Positions 35,517 to 44,726 of a DNA stretch of 64,000 nucleotides are shown piece by piece. Location of the stretch: the NCBI GenBank assembly GCA_963677215.1, contig OY781919.1, forward strand, positions 1,488,001 through 1,552,000. Reading direction: 5' to 3'. Source of the stretch: G963676795 sp963677215. GTDB taxonomy: Bacteria > Desulfobacterota > Desulfuromonadia > Desulfuromonadales > Geopsychrobacteraceae. Under the pieces are notes generated by a model. It worked only from the letters and a program-made list of their open reading frames with translations, did no database searches and was not told where the DNA came from. Each line of letters begins with the position of its first letter. Position 1 is the stretch's first letter. The translations under genes were made by a program, and so were the position numbers.

Positions 35517-38500
35517 ATGAAAAAGTATTTGCACAATCTTCCGAAGTCCGGATTGACAAAACAGGTGCTTATCTGGTTTTTGTGCGCCTCCTTAATCCCC
35601 CTCTGTGTCATAAGCTGGATCAGCTATCAGGAAGCCTACAGTCAGTTGTACCAAAAGGCTGAGCAGTACCTGCGTGTCCTGACCGAGATTGAAGCTGAAC
35701 ACATCAGGGCAAGCTTTGGTCGTGTCATAGTGACCTTGGAGCAGGAGTCGGAGCGTCAAAGCAATAGCCAATTGCTCGCCCGGCTGGAAAATGATTTTTT
35801 TGAGAGCGGCGTGTCTGCCGATGAGTTCGTGACCAGCTACCGCTGGGCCCAGGAAGTCGATGATTTAGCAGGTGCAGCGGATTTGACGTCTTTTTGGAGA
35901 GAAACAGGTTACAGTGATATCTACTTGATCGACTCAGCGGGGAATATCCTGTTCTCTGTCAGCAAAGGGACGGATCTCGGTCAAAACCTTTTTCACGGCA
36001 GCCTGAAACAGACCCGTTTTTCCCAAGCGGCCAAGAACTCTTTGGCAACCGGTCGCATCTCTTTTTCCGATCTGGAATTTTACGCACCGAAAGACAATAG
36101 CCTGTCTGGTTTTCTTACCTCTCCAATCATCGATGAAATGGGAGATAAGATTGGTCTGATGGCCTTTGCTCTGGCTGGCGAACAATTACAGCAACTTTTG
36201 GCCCATGAGCACAGTGGAGATCACACGGGAGACCGATATCTTCTCGGAACCGATCTGACCCTGCGTAGTCCAGGGATTTTCGCGGATAAAATTCCTCTTC
36301 TTACTCAGCCGGTAAAGACAAAAATAGCCCTTTTATGGCAGAGCGAGCATGTCCTGTCCACGGGGACTTCCGTGGAACCACAAGCGGAGTCAGTCCTGAT
36401 CTATCCAGATCCTTTGGGTAAAGAGGTTATTGGCCTGCATGAAGAGATCGAAATTGCCGGTATCCATTGGGCCTATATAAATGAAATCCCGCGCGCTGAG
36501 GCACTGGCTGCGGCGGATCAGCTAGCCAGAATCACCCTGATTCTGGTCGTTGTCACTTTTTTCACGATGGTTGTTTTTGCCATATTGGCAACCCGGCGAA
36601 TCGTTTATCCGGTCGTTCAGATAGCGGATGCCCTGTCCCACGTTGGACAGGGCAACTTGCTGCAAAAAGTGGATGTTAAAGCAAGTTACGAACTGAAGGA
36701 TCTGGTCAATGGCTTCAACGCCATGTTGCGAAACTTGCAATTGTCAAAGCAAAATGAAAATGACCGCCAATGGTTACAGGACACAACCAACAGGTTGAAT
36801 GAGAAATTGCAGGGGGATCAAAGCCTAGCTCAAATGGCCCGTAACACAATTTCCTTTTTGTGCCAGCATCTTGATGTACCGGCTGGGGCATTTTATGCCG
36901 TTCACAACAATCGAATTCAACACATCGCCGGTTACGCATGCAATGAGAATTTCGAATCCAGTGCTGAATTCGGCTTGGGGGAGGGCTTGGTTGGCCAGGC
37001 CGTGGTCGACAAGGAAATCCTGGAAATTCATGACATCCCCAAAAAATCTCTGCTTATCAGTTCCGGATTGTTTGCAACCCCACCCGGCATTATCACCATT
37101 CTGCCATGCAGTTGGGATAACGAAATTCATGTTGTACTGGAGTTCGCGACCCTGAAGCCTTTTGATTTATTGCAGAAAACATTGTTCACATCGATCTCCC
37201 CGATCATCGCCATTTCGGCTCAGACCGCCCTCTCACGCCAACAAACTTTTGACCTCCTTACCAAAACCCAGGAACAGGCGGAAGAACTTCAGGCGCGGGA
37301 AGAGGAATTGCGCACAAACAACAACCTACTGGAAGAACAAGCCGGTGCGCTGAAAGCATCCGAAGAAATGCTGCGTCAAAAGCAGGTGGAACTCGTCGAA
37401 AAAAACGAAAAGCTGCAAACCCAGCAGGAGGAATTGCGTGTCTCCAACGAAGAGTTGGAGTCACGGGCACTTGAGTTGAAAAAATCTCGCGATCAGATTG
37501 AGGTCAAAAACCAGGAATTGAAACAGACGCAGATCGACCTGGAAAAACAGGCTCAGGAATTAACCAGTAGCAACCAGTATAAATCTGAATTCCTTGCAAA
37601 CATGTCTCATGAGTTGCGTACCCCGCTGAATAGCATGATGATCCTTTCTAAAATGTTGTCAGAAAATCCGGACAAAAATCTTTCTGAAAAGCAGGTCGGG
37701 TTTTCGCAGACAATTTACGAGGCCGGAACGGATCTTCTCGAGTTAATCAACGATATCCTTGATCTTTCAAAAATTGAGGCCGGCCAGATGGATGTTCAGA
37801 TCGAAAGTGTCGATTTGAACGAGCTTATTGCCGGTTTCAGGAATATATTCAATCCCATCGCTGCGCAAAAGGGGTTGGAATTCATTATTCAGAATGATTT
37901 CACGCAAAATCGCCTCAAAACGGATGAACAAAAGCTATCTCAAATCATCAAGAATCTGCTTTCCAATGCCTTTAAGTTTACCTCTGAAGGTTCTGTTGAG
38001 CTGCATTTTACACAACCGAAAAATGCTCTCGCGCAGACAGCGACAGGCCTTACGGAGGACTATCTGGAAATTTCGGTGCAGGATACCGGAACAGGCATCG
38101 ACGACGACAAATCTCAAGCGATTTTTGAGGCCTTCAAGCAGGCCGACGGTACGACAAACAGAAAATATGGCGGAACCGGCCTGGGGTTGTCGATTTCGCG
38201 GGAATTAGCCCATCTTCTTGGCGGTGAAATCCATTTACAGAGCCAAAAAGGCGTTGGTAGCACCTTCAGTCTCTGCATACCGGTCGGCGGGAAGCCTGTA
38301 TCCCTGCCGGAAACGAAGACGCATTATGCAGATACTGCTTCAGGAAAATTAGATCAGGGAAGCGGGTCCGGGGCTACTCAAGTTGCTGCCAAAGATATGC
38401 TGTCATCTAAAATAGACATCGAAAAAACAGACATTCCCGATGACCGTCACAACCTGAGTAATGAGGATCGATCGATCTTGATCATTGAAGACGATGTCCG

Positions 38501-39638
38501 CTTTGCAGAGATTCTCGTTGAATTTGTTCGAAACCGTGGTTTTAAGGCGCTGGTCGCGACTGACGGCCAAGCTGGATTATACTTGGCCGACTACTATCAG
38601 CCGAGTGGCATAATGCTCGATATCAAGTTGCCCGGCATCGACGGTTGGCAGGTGATGGGGCAGCTGAAAGGGGGCGCAAAAACCAGGCACATTCCTGTCC
38701 ATTTTATGTCTGTCGACGACTATACAGGTAACGCCATGAAGAAAGGCGCTGCCGGGTATTTAGTTAAACCCGTTTCCAATGCTGAGATGCAACAAGCCCT
38801 CGAGCGGATTGAGGATATCATCAATCGGTCGATGAAGCAGGTGCTGCTGATTGAGGATGATCCGCGTCAACTGGCCGTGTTGCGGGAGCTGATTGGTAAC
38901 GGCGATGTTGCCACCTTGGTGGCAAAAAATGGCGCAGAGGCATTACGGTTGATCGAAGAGAACAAGATTGATTGTATTGTCCTCGACTATGGTCTGCCCG
39001 ATATGAGCGGCCTGCAACTGCTGGAACGTTTGCGCGAGAGCAAAGAACTGAGAACCATCCCGGTTGTCGTCTATACGGGAAAAGAACTTGATACCAAAGA
39101 GCGTGAAATGCTTGAACGCTACGCGCAAAGCCTGATTATCAAAAGCGCCCACTCTGAAGAAAGGTTGCTGGATGATACCACCTTGTTTCTCCACCGGGTT
39201 GAGAAAAATCTTCCCGAGGAAAAACAGCAGGTCTTGAGGATGCTGCATAATCGCGAGGCCATTTTCGAGGGACGCAAAGTCTTGGTGGTCGATGACGATA
39301 TGCGAAACGTCTACGCCCTGTCAGCAATCCTGAAGGATCAAAACATGCAGGTCGTTGTGGCTAAAAACGGAGTTGAGGCGCTCGAAAAACTTGATCAGCA
39401 ACCGGATACGTCCATCGTGATGATGGATATCATGATGCCGGAGATGGATGGTTATGAGGCCTGCCGACGAATCCGAGCACAGAAGCGTTTTAGTGAGCTG
39501 CCGATTATCGCCTTAACGGCAAAAGCGATGAAAGGCGACCGGATAAAGTGTATCGACGCGGGAGCCAGTGATTATCTGGCCAAGCCGGTTGATGCGGATA
39601 AATTATTGTCGATGATGAGGGTCTGGCTTTATCGCTGA
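35517..39638 (+). CDS. Large hybrid histidine kinase: periplasmic sensor, HAMP, GAF, kinase, three receivers
   Basis: A 1373-residue membrane sensor. TM1 is about 17-37, a 300-residue periplasmic region follows (probably Cache-like), TM2 about 340-362, and HAMP about 363-415. A GAF domain covers about 435-580 and a long coiled coil about 585-690. HisKA has the acceptor His near 698 (MSHELRTPLNSMM); HATPase has GTGLGLSIS. Three receivers have acceptor Asp near 1034, 1158 and 1303 (the last in MMDIMMPEMDGYE). Multi-receiver kinases of this type usually distribute phosphate among several outputs. The context (two REC proteins upstream, CheR and CheB downstream) fits a branched signalling module. 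Confidence 0.9.
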   Translation: MKKYLHNLPKSGLTKQVLIWFLCASLIPLCVISWISYQEAYSQLYQKAEQYLRVLTEIEAEHIRASFGRVIVTLEQESERQSNSQLLARLENDFFESGVSADEFVTSYRWAQEVDDLAGAADLTSFWRETGYSDIYLIDSAGNILFSVSKGTDLGQNLFHGSLKQTRFSQAAKNSLATGRISFSDLEFYAPKDNSLSGFLTSPIIDEMGDKIGLMAFALAGEQLQQLLAHEHSGDHTGDRYLLGTDLTLRSPGIFADKIPLLTQPVKTKIALLWQSEHVLSTGTSVEPQAESVLIYPDPLGKEVIGLHEEIEIAGIHWAYINEIPRAEALAAADQLARITLILVVVTFFTMVVFAILATRRIVYPVVQIADALSHVGQGNLLQKVDVKASYELKDLVNGFNAMLRNLQLSKQNENDRQWLQDTTNRLNEKLQGDQSLAQMARNTISFLCQHLDVPAGAFYAVHNNRIQHIAGYACNENFESSAEFGLGEGLVGQAVVDKEILEIHDIPKKSLLISSGLFATPPGIITILPCSWDNEIHVVLEFATLKPFDLLQKTLFTSISPIIAISAQTALSRQQTFDLLTKTQEQAEELQAREEELRTNNNLLEEQAGALKASEEMLRQKQVELVEKNEKLQTQQEELRVSNEELESRALELKKSRDQIEVKNQELKQTQIDLEKQAQELTSSNQYKSEFLANMSHELRTPLNSMMILSKMLSENPDKNLSEKQVGFSQTIYEAGTDLLELINDILDLSKIEAGQMDVQIESVDLNELIAGFRNIFNPIAAQKGLEFIIQNDFTQNRLKTDEQKLSQIIKNLLSNAFKFTSEGSVELHFTQPKNALAQTATGLTEDYLEISVQDTGTGIDDDKSQAIFEAFKQADGTTNRKYGGTGLGLSISRELAHLLGGEIHLQSQKGVGSTFSLCIPVGGKPVSLPETKTHYADTASGKLDQGSGSGATQVAAKDMLSSKIDIEKTDIPDDRHNLSNEDRSILIIEDDVRFAEILVEFVRNRGFKALVATDGQAGLYLADYYQPSGIMLDIKLPGIDGWQVMGQLKGGAKTRHIPVHFMSVDDYTGNAMKKGAAGYLVKPVSNAEMQQALERIEDIINRSMKQVLLIEDDPRQLAVLRELIGNGDVATLVAKNGAEALRLIEENKIDCIVLDYGLPDMSGLQLLERLRESKELRTIPVVVYTGKELDTKEREMLERYAQSLIIKSAHSEERLLDDTTLFLHRVEKNLPEEKQQVLRMLHNREAIFEGRKVLVVDDDMRNVYALSAILKDQNMQVVVAKNGVEALEKLDQQPDTSIVMMDIMMPEMDGYEACRRIRAQKRFSELPIIALTAKAMKGDRIKCIDAGASDYLAKPVDADKLLSMMRVWLYR

Positions 39639-39648
39639 CCTGACGAGT

Positions 39649-40482
39649 ATGGATACAACGAGCAACAACCCAGAGTTCCGAGCGATTCAACGCCTGTTTT
39701 CAGAATTGGAGGCACGTTACGGGTTTGATTTCCGAGATTACGCCATGAACTCGGCCTGTCGCAGGGTCAAGCAGTTAATCGGCCAGGAGGGGTTGGCTGG
39801 CATTGAAGAACTGCAGCAGAAGATGACTCATGACAAAGACCTGGCGGATCGTCTGGTTCGGGGCCTCTCGATCAATGTTACGGAAATGTTCCGCGATCCT
39901 CAGTTCTTCCTCGCCCTCCGCAAGCAGGTCATCCCCCTGTTGAGAGACTTGGAGCATTTCAAAATCTGGCACGCAGGCTGTGCCAGTGGCGAAGAGGTCT
40001 ACTCAATGGCTATCATGCTTCTGGAAGAGAACCTGGATGAACGTTCTATGCTGTTCGGGACGGATTTTAACTGCAGCATTCTCGATCGGGCAAGACAAGG
40101 AATACTCCCTCTCGATCAAATGCAGAAGAACGTCATGAATTATCAACAGGCTGGTGGAAGACAACAATTTGTAGATTATTATCATGCCCGCTATGCCGGT
40201 GCAGCCTTAGCTCAACATCTCAAGCAGAGAATCCTTTTTTCGTTTCACGATTTGACCAGAGACAATGCTTTTGGAGAGATGAATATGGTGATTTGCCGAA
40301 ACGTTTTGATTTATTTCAATAAAAAGCTGAAAGAGAGGGTTTTGCAGCTCTTTTATGATTCCCTTGTCGAGGGAGGCATTCTCTGCCTGGGAAGTCACGA
40401 GACCCTTAAGTTGAGTTTATTGGCAGAGCACTTTGAAACGATTAATGCCGAGCAAAAAATTTACCGTAAGCTAAGAGCCTAA
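39649..40482 (+). CDS. cheR: CheR-type protein methyltransferase
   Basis: A 277-residue SAM-dependent methyltransferase that methylates receptor glutamates. It has the N-terminal helical domain (LFSELEARYGFDFRDYAM), the SAM site HAGCASGEEVYSMAIML and the conserved NVLIYFNKKLK. It lies 10 bases after the large kinase gene and 29 before cheB. There is no chemoreceptor, cheA or cheW in this cluster, so the target may be the kinase or a distant receptor; such kinase-CheR-CheB sets are known outside chemotaxis. Confidence 0.92.
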   Translation: MDTTSNNPEFRAIQRLFSELEARYGFDFRDYAMNSACRRVKQLIGQEGLAGIEELQQKMTHDKDLADRLVRGLSINVTEMFRDPQFFLALRKQVIPLLRDLEHFKIWHAGCASGEEVYSMAIMLLEENLDERSMLFGTDFNCSILDRARQGILPLDQMQKNVMNYQQAGGRQQFVDYYHARYAGAALAQHLKQRILFSFHDLTRDNAFGEMNMVICRNVLIYFNKKLKERVLQLFYDSLVEGGILCLGSHETLKLSLLAEHFETINAEQKIYRKLRA

Positions 40483-40511
40483 AACCTATGGCATAGAAAA
40501 ATTACTTCGAC

Positions 40512-41117
40512 ATGGTGGTTATAGGAGCGTCGCATGGGGGCTATGATGCGCTAAAGACAATACTTGCTCCTTTGCCGAGTGATTTTCCTGTACCGATCCT
40601 GATTGTGCAGCATCTCCTTGCCAATTCAACCAGTTGTCTTGCCGAATTGTTAAACAACGAAACCGGCCTGACGGTTCAATTCGCTAGTGATGGGGAGAGG
40701 CCTAAGCCGGGGCACGTTTATCTGGCTCCTCCGAATTATCATCTACTGGTAGACGAAAAGCTGCGGCTGAAGTTGACACAGAGCGCACTCGTTCATCACA
40801 GCCGACCAGCTATTGATCTTCTATTTACTTCAGCTGCGACTGTTGTGGGTAAAAAGTTGCTCGCGGTTGTGTTAACAGGAGCAAATTCCGATGGGGCCGC
40901 TGGACTCAAGGATGTCGATACCCATGGCGGTTTTGGCATAGTTCAAGATCCTGATTCCGCCATGGACTCGACGATGCCGCTAGCGGCGTTACTCGCAGTA
41001 CCAAAAGCCTGTAGAGTTAGCCTGAATCAACTCGGCCCACTTCTCTGGACACTTGTAAGAGAAGGAGAGTTTCATAACATGCCATTATGGATTACCAAAA
41101 TGATGAATTCAGAGTAA
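40512..41117 (+). CDS. CheB-type methylesterase without receiver domain
   Basis: A 201-residue stand-alone methylesterase domain. The catalytic Ser lies in IGASHGGYDAL (GASxGG), the His in VQHLLANST and the Asp in LTGANSDGAAGL, so the triad seems complete. The usual N-terminal receiver of CheB is absent; the only in-frame start is ATG 40512, just after an in-frame stop and without a clear ribosome site. It would remove methyl groups added by the CheR upstream; control may come from the kinase receivers. Confidence 0.88.
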   Translation: MVVIGASHGGYDALKTILAPLPSDFPVPILIVQHLLANSTSCLAELLNNETGLTVQFASDGERPKPGHVYLAPPNYHLLVDEKLRLKLTQSALVHHSRPAIDLLFTSAATVVGKKLLAVVLTGANSDGAAGLKDVDTHGGFGIVQDPDSAMDSTMPLAALLAVPKACRVSLNQLGPLLWTLVREGEFHNMPLWITKMMNSE

Positions 41118-41180
41118 GTGCCATATTTATATCGAGCTCAAATGTAACCTATGGTTGTTCCAAATATCCTTAGATGATGT

Positions 41181-41300
41181 GAAATCGAGTTTTGACCTGA
41201 CTTTTGAAAAACGTAGCAAAAACTCTTGCTGAGCACTCAAGCAACCGGTCATAAATTCTAAGATTTGAAAAACGGATGCCTCCGGTATCTCCAGAGGCAT
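41181..41300 (+). repeat. Degenerate intergenic repeat, copy D, with a hairpin
   Basis: Divergent copy: AAATCGA ... TTTTGAC, a stem TTGCT/AGCAA (41226-41244) with loop GAGCACTCA, then TTCTAAGATTTGAAAAAC. Behind it a stem ATGCCTC/GAGGCAT (41276-41300) may end the cheB transcript, or on the minus strand (T5) the ferritin transcript. Confidence 0.4.
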
Positions 41301-41415
41301 TTATCTAGAAAATTACGACTTTTGAGACGAGAAAATGGGGCGAAGTGTTCCCCCATATTTCCAACCTGGTTCAGGCGGTTATAGAACTGAGACGGGAGAA
41401 TATCCGATAGACGAT

Positions 41416-41453
41416 ACCGGTCCGGATCTTTCAAAAAGAAAGCCCAGACCGGC
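41416..41453 (-). terminator. Stem-loop behind ferritin
   Basis: Paired arms ACCGGTC ... CTTTC / GAAAG ... GACCGGC with an AAAAA loop, directly after the ferritin stop codon on the minus strand. It is GC-rich but without a clean T-run. Confidence 0.5.
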
Positions 41454-41461
41454 TTTCGCTC

Positions 41462-41947
41462 CTACTCCCTTTTTCTGAGCCAGGAATCCACCTGGTAGAG
41501 GGGGCCCACGCTGTTGCCCACCTTCTCAAGGGCGTCAACGATCTCGTAAGCCGCATCTTCCTCTTCGACCTGCTCGGTCACGAAGTAATTCAGAAACACT
41601 TCCGTGGCGATGTCATCAAGTTCCCTTGCCAGCTTAACCAATTTATGAATGGTCCCAGAAATGTACTTCTCATGGGCGAGGGCCGCCTTGAAAAGCTCCA
41701 GAGGGGTGTTCCAGGTCAGTTGTGGCTCCCCCAGAGCTTTGAAGACGACCCGTCCCTGCCTATCCTTCACGTAGTCCTGGATTTTTAGGGCGTGCCCCAT
41801 TTCCTCCTGGGCCTGCTTCCTCATCCAGTTGGCCATCCCCCCCCATCCCATCTCGTCAAGGTCGGCGGCCATGGCCATGTAAATGTACATGGAATTGAGT
41901 TCCTCATTGATCTGCCCGTTCAGGGCGTCAAGCATTTTCTGGTTCAT
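41462..41947 (-). CDS. Ferritin (bacterial FtnA type)
   Basis: A 161-residue four-helix iron-storage protein. Ferroxidase ligands are visible: Glu in INEELNSMYIYM, the E-x-x-H pair in QAQEEMGHALKIQDYV, and QVEEEDAAYEI in the C-terminal half. It self-assembles into 24-mers that oxidise and store iron, also limiting oxidative damage. AAAGGAT precedes ATG 41947. It is more GC-rich than its neighbours, with many CTC/CCC codons, which may mean recent transfer. Monocistronic by position. Confidence 0.93.
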   Translation of the reverse strand: MNQKMLDALNGQINEELNSMYIYMAMAADLDEMGWGGMANWMRKQAQEEMGHALKIQDYVKDRQGRVVFKALGEPQLTWNTPLELFKAALAHEKYISGTIHKLVKLARELDDIATEVFLNYFVTEQVEEEDAAYEIVDALEKVGNSVGPLYQVDSWLRKRE

Positions 41948-42054
41948 GTTCTATCCTTTTCTGTCAATTGTAAGAGCTGATGCAGTTAGGACATTGTTTT
42001 TCGGGGATTGCACCTGAGGCGCATTGAAACGCCACTCATCCTGAATCCGTTAGA

Positions 42055-42486
42055 TTACCGACGCAGTCCTATTGAGGACATAAACCTTCCCAATGAAATA
42101 TTGATAAAATGGTCTCTGCTTAAAAAAGGTATAATCGGATTTTTACGCATGCCAAGGAGTCTGAGTAAGGACAAAATCTCACCATTCCCTTTTGTTTTAA
42201 GACCCTTTTGAAGGGTGTCAATAGCAAACTTTCTTTGCCCATTGAGAAGGTAGATTCTGGCGAGAGCTAAATAGACATCTGGGAGTTGTGAATTACAGCT
42301 TAATGCAGTTTTGCAAAGTGAAATCCCCGCAGCAGTATCCTTCTTTTCATAGGCGAGACAGTACCCAAACCAAGCCTTTTCTTTGGGGAAATCTTTACTT
42401 GTTTCAAAATCTTTCAGCAATTCAAGCCCAAGCTTTGTGTTGCCTTTTTTCGCCTCTTTGATTCCGTCACTTAAATCATCAAACAT
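42055..42486 (-). CDS. TPR-like repeat protein, hypothetical
   Basis: A 143-residue helical protein with at least two tetratricopeptide-like units (AWFGYCLAYEKKDTAAGISL; LPDVYLALARIYLLNGQRKF followed by AIDTLQKGL). Such repeats mediate protein contacts; the partner is unknown. AGGGGGAC precedes ATG 42486. The C-terminal part (FLSRDHFINISLGRFMSSIG) looks like an amphipathic tail. It stands alone between ferritin and the rubredoxin-MBL gene. Confidence 0.7.
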   Translation of the reverse strand: MFDDLSDGIKEAKKGNTKLGLELLKDFETSKDFPKEKAWFGYCLAYEKKDTAAGISLCKTALSCNSQLPDVYLALARIYLLNGQRKFAIDTLQKGLKTKGNGEILSLLRLLGMRKNPIIPFLSRDHFINISLGRFMSSIGLRR

Positions 42487-42905
42487 GCTTGTCCCCCTCT
42501 GGAAATAAGGAAGGTCACATTGATAGTTTAGCAGAGAATATGGCGTATTGATGATGCCTTAGCTCGAATCGACATAGGAGCCTGTTTACAATGAGGTATT
42601 GCAGACTGAAGTGCCATCCAGCAGAAGGCATGTTTGAATTTCAAAATTGACAGCTCAATATTTGAAATTCCTGAGATAGGCGGAGGTGATAAATTCTCAA
42701 ATATAGGCAAATCTGCTTTTAAAAATCAGATGATCGCTTCGGACCATACCCCTTTTGAGAGTTATGGATGGATAGCTGGCAGGGACTTTTTGATTAGGTA
42801 TCCTTTATAGAAATCAGAAAAACACTTTAATATGAAATATAAAAATCAATTGAGGAAACACCATGTCGCTTGGATAGGATGAAAAAACTATCACAACGGC
42901 TTTTA
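42487..42905. other. AT-rich intergenic region with repeat fragment E
   Basis: About 420 bases without a credible gene. At 42631-42718 it contains TTTCAAAATTGACAG and TCTCAAATATAGGCAAAT, shared with repeat copies A and C, so it is probably a decayed copy lacking the AGCATTTC stem. Confidence 0.4.
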
Positions 42906-43622
42906 TCAGAAACCACTGAACGAACCCTCTGTTTCAAACCGGCGCTGCCATTCCTGATAATCAATGACATAATTATAACCACAGACGGTGGCAAGTTGAC
43001 GACCTTCAAGAAGGTCCCGAATACGTCGACTACCGGCAAGGGTTCGATCGGCAGAACCAAAGGGGTTAAGTTTCATCCCATCACCACAAAGAAAAACGTA
43101 ATCGCAGATAAACAGTGTCTCTTCAAAAATGTAGAAAGTGAAGCCGGGCGTATGTCCGTCTATATGGAAGGCTTCGATACCGCAATGGGTGAAGTTTCTG
43201 TCAAAAGGATTGTCGAAGCTAAACGGACGGCAGATCTCATGTTGAGTGTCCGCTTGGTGGATTCGAACCTTGGCAGCAAAATGTTCCCGATACAGGTTGG
43301 AAGCGCCGAGAAAGTGGTGATGGGTAAACAAGATTGTATCGACACTTGACACAGAGGTATCAAAAGAGGACGGGCAGTCAATCCAGACGCTATTCTGGCC
43401 AGTTTCGATCCGATAGGCCGCATGCTCGTACCCGAGGGCCGGCTGAGAGTTAAGCCTGGCCACCTTCTCATTGACCGGTGTTGACATGACCTTGAATCTG
43501 GAAGAGCATTCCTCTGCGGTTAAGAATCGCTCCTTTCGCGCTCCGCAAAAGGGACAGGTGTCAGGATGAAAACCTACCATGTTAAAGCCGCAGACAAGGC
43601 AGACATATTGTTGTTTTTTCAT
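42906..43622 (-). CDS. Rubredoxin-like domain fused to metallo-beta-lactamase fold protein
   Basis: A 238-residue protein. Residues about 5-35 form a rubredoxin/zinc-ribbon knuckle pair (CLVCGFNM ... CPFCGA). The rest is a metallo-beta-lactamase fold. The metal motif reads FTHHHFLGASN where the family norm is THxHxDHxGG, so the second-site Asp and His are replaced by Leu and Gly; later ligands HIDGHTPGF and FICDYVF are present. It may bind a single metal. The fusion with rubredoxin suggests a redox role, but it lacks the HxExD di-iron motif of flavodiiron proteins. ATG 43622 follows AGAGGATC. Confidence 0.8.
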   Translation of the reverse strand: MKKQQYVCLVCGFNMVGFHPDTCPFCGARKERFLTAEECSSRFKVMSTPVNEKVARLNSQPALGYEHAAYRIETGQNSVWIDCPSSFDTSVSSVDTILFTHHHFLGASNLYREHFAAKVRIHQADTQHEICRPFSFDNPFDRNFTHCGIEAFHIDGHTPGFTFYIFEETLFICDYVFLCGDGMKLNPFGSADRTLAGSRRIRDLLEGRQLATVCGYNYVIDYQEWQRRFETEGSFSGF

Positions 43623-43751
43623 TGATCCTCTGCGTCTGTCACCGTCCACCAAGTCAGATTCTTACTCACTTCGACATCCCGCCCGAACTGGTTAACCTCA
43701 ACGAGGTTGTTGCGGAATGGGTGAGGAAAAGCTGCCCAGCCGGTTTGTCTA

Positions 43752-44333
43752 TCAGTAATCTATGCCAGGCTGTGGTTCGATCTCCTGGCGATAAGCGTGC
43801 TTTATTTCGTGTACCTCGCTGACCGTATCGGCCAGTTCGATGACCTGCCGGTGCGCGTCACGGCCGGTGAAAACTAGATGCAGCAGGGGAGGCTTGTCCT
43901 GCAGGAGACTGATTACTTGTTCGAGGTCGACCAGTTTGAGTTTAAGGGCGTTGTTGATTTCGTCGAGGATCAGCAGATCGTAGCTCCCCGCTGCAATCTT
44001 CTCTCGGGCCAGAGCTATGGCATCCTGGGCGTTTGCACGATGCTCGTCCCAAGGGTAGGGGTTGCCCTGGATACCGCAGAATCCCTTTCCGGTAGCGAGT
44101 AGCTCAATATTGCAGCTCATCTGTTTGACACCGTCCCACTCTCCGGCATAGAGGTCGCCTTTCATGAACTGGATGATGCAGACCTTCATGTCATGGCCGC
44201 AGGCACGCAATGCCATCCCCAGCGCCGCTGTGGTCTTGCCCTTGCCGTTGCCGGTGATGACGACGATCAATCCCTGACGCACCTTTGGTTCAAGACGATC
44301 GATCTTGTCCGGTTTGGTTCCGCGTTCGGCCAT
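43752..44333 (-). CDS. cobO: Cob(I)yrinic acid a,c-diamide adenosyltransferase
   Basis: A 193-residue BtuR/CobO/CobA-type ATP:corrinoid adenosyltransferase, which adds the adenosyl group to cobalt in B12 synthesis or salvage. The P-loop GNGKGKTTAALGMALRA is unmistakable; IIQFMKGD, GEWDGVKQ and LLILDEINNALKL match the family. The start is placed at 44333 (MAERGTKPDKID); the ribosome site is weak, and a longer frame upstream exists. No other B12 gene is nearby. Confidence 0.92.
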   Translation of the reverse strand: MAERGTKPDKIDRLEPKVRQGLIVVITGNGKGKTTAALGMALRACGHDMKVCIIQFMKGDLYAGEWDGVKQMSCNIELLATGKGFCGIQGNPYPWDEHRANAQDAIALAREKIAAGSYDLLILDEINNALKLKLVDLEQVISLLQDKPPLLHLVFTGRDAHRQVIELADTVSEVHEIKHAYRQEIEPQPGIDY

Positions 44334-44507
44334 GAATTGTTTACCATTTCGTGTCAATAGCCACCTTATTTTAAGACTTTTAGACTTCTGCCCGGTCCAA
44401 TCTCCGGCCTTCCTTCGAGGCTGTCGCATTGCGGACCGAATGAACTTGTTATTGCCAGTATAACACTGCAGGTAGATGGGGGGCGAGAACCACGGGGGAA
44501 CCCTGGC

Positions 44508-44622
44508 GATATTTTCTCAAATATAGGTACATATGAAACATGTCGTCAGAGCATTTCTGGCGGATTTTCTGTTCCTAAAGATCTAAATATTCAAAACAAA
44601 AGAGGAAGTCTACGACCTCCTC
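44508..44622 (+). repeat. Degenerate intergenic repeat, copy C, upstream of hcp
   Basis: Shares TCAAATATAGG-A-AT-TGAAA, AGCATTTC and GTTCC-AAAGATCT-A with copy A. The stem CGTCAGA/TCTGGCG (44544-44562, one G-T pair) encloses GCATT. A second imperfect hairpin (GAGGA-GTC / GAC-TCCTC, 44602-44622) follows, about 105 bases before the hcp start. Confidence 0.5.
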
Positions 44623-44726
44623 GTGAGCATTTCTTCCCCTTTGATGAAAATTACGTCAGTAGTGTTAACCTTATAGAACCTTCTTGATTGATCAAACGAA
44701 ACCCATTTCAAAAAGGAGTCAGCATC

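Noticed and set aside
44684..44695. Palindrome TTGATTGATCAA just upstream of hcp copy 1 as an FNR-type box.
   Set aside because: The half-sites are two bases too close compared with the three good sites, and it lies only about 30 bases from the start codon; at most a repressor site.
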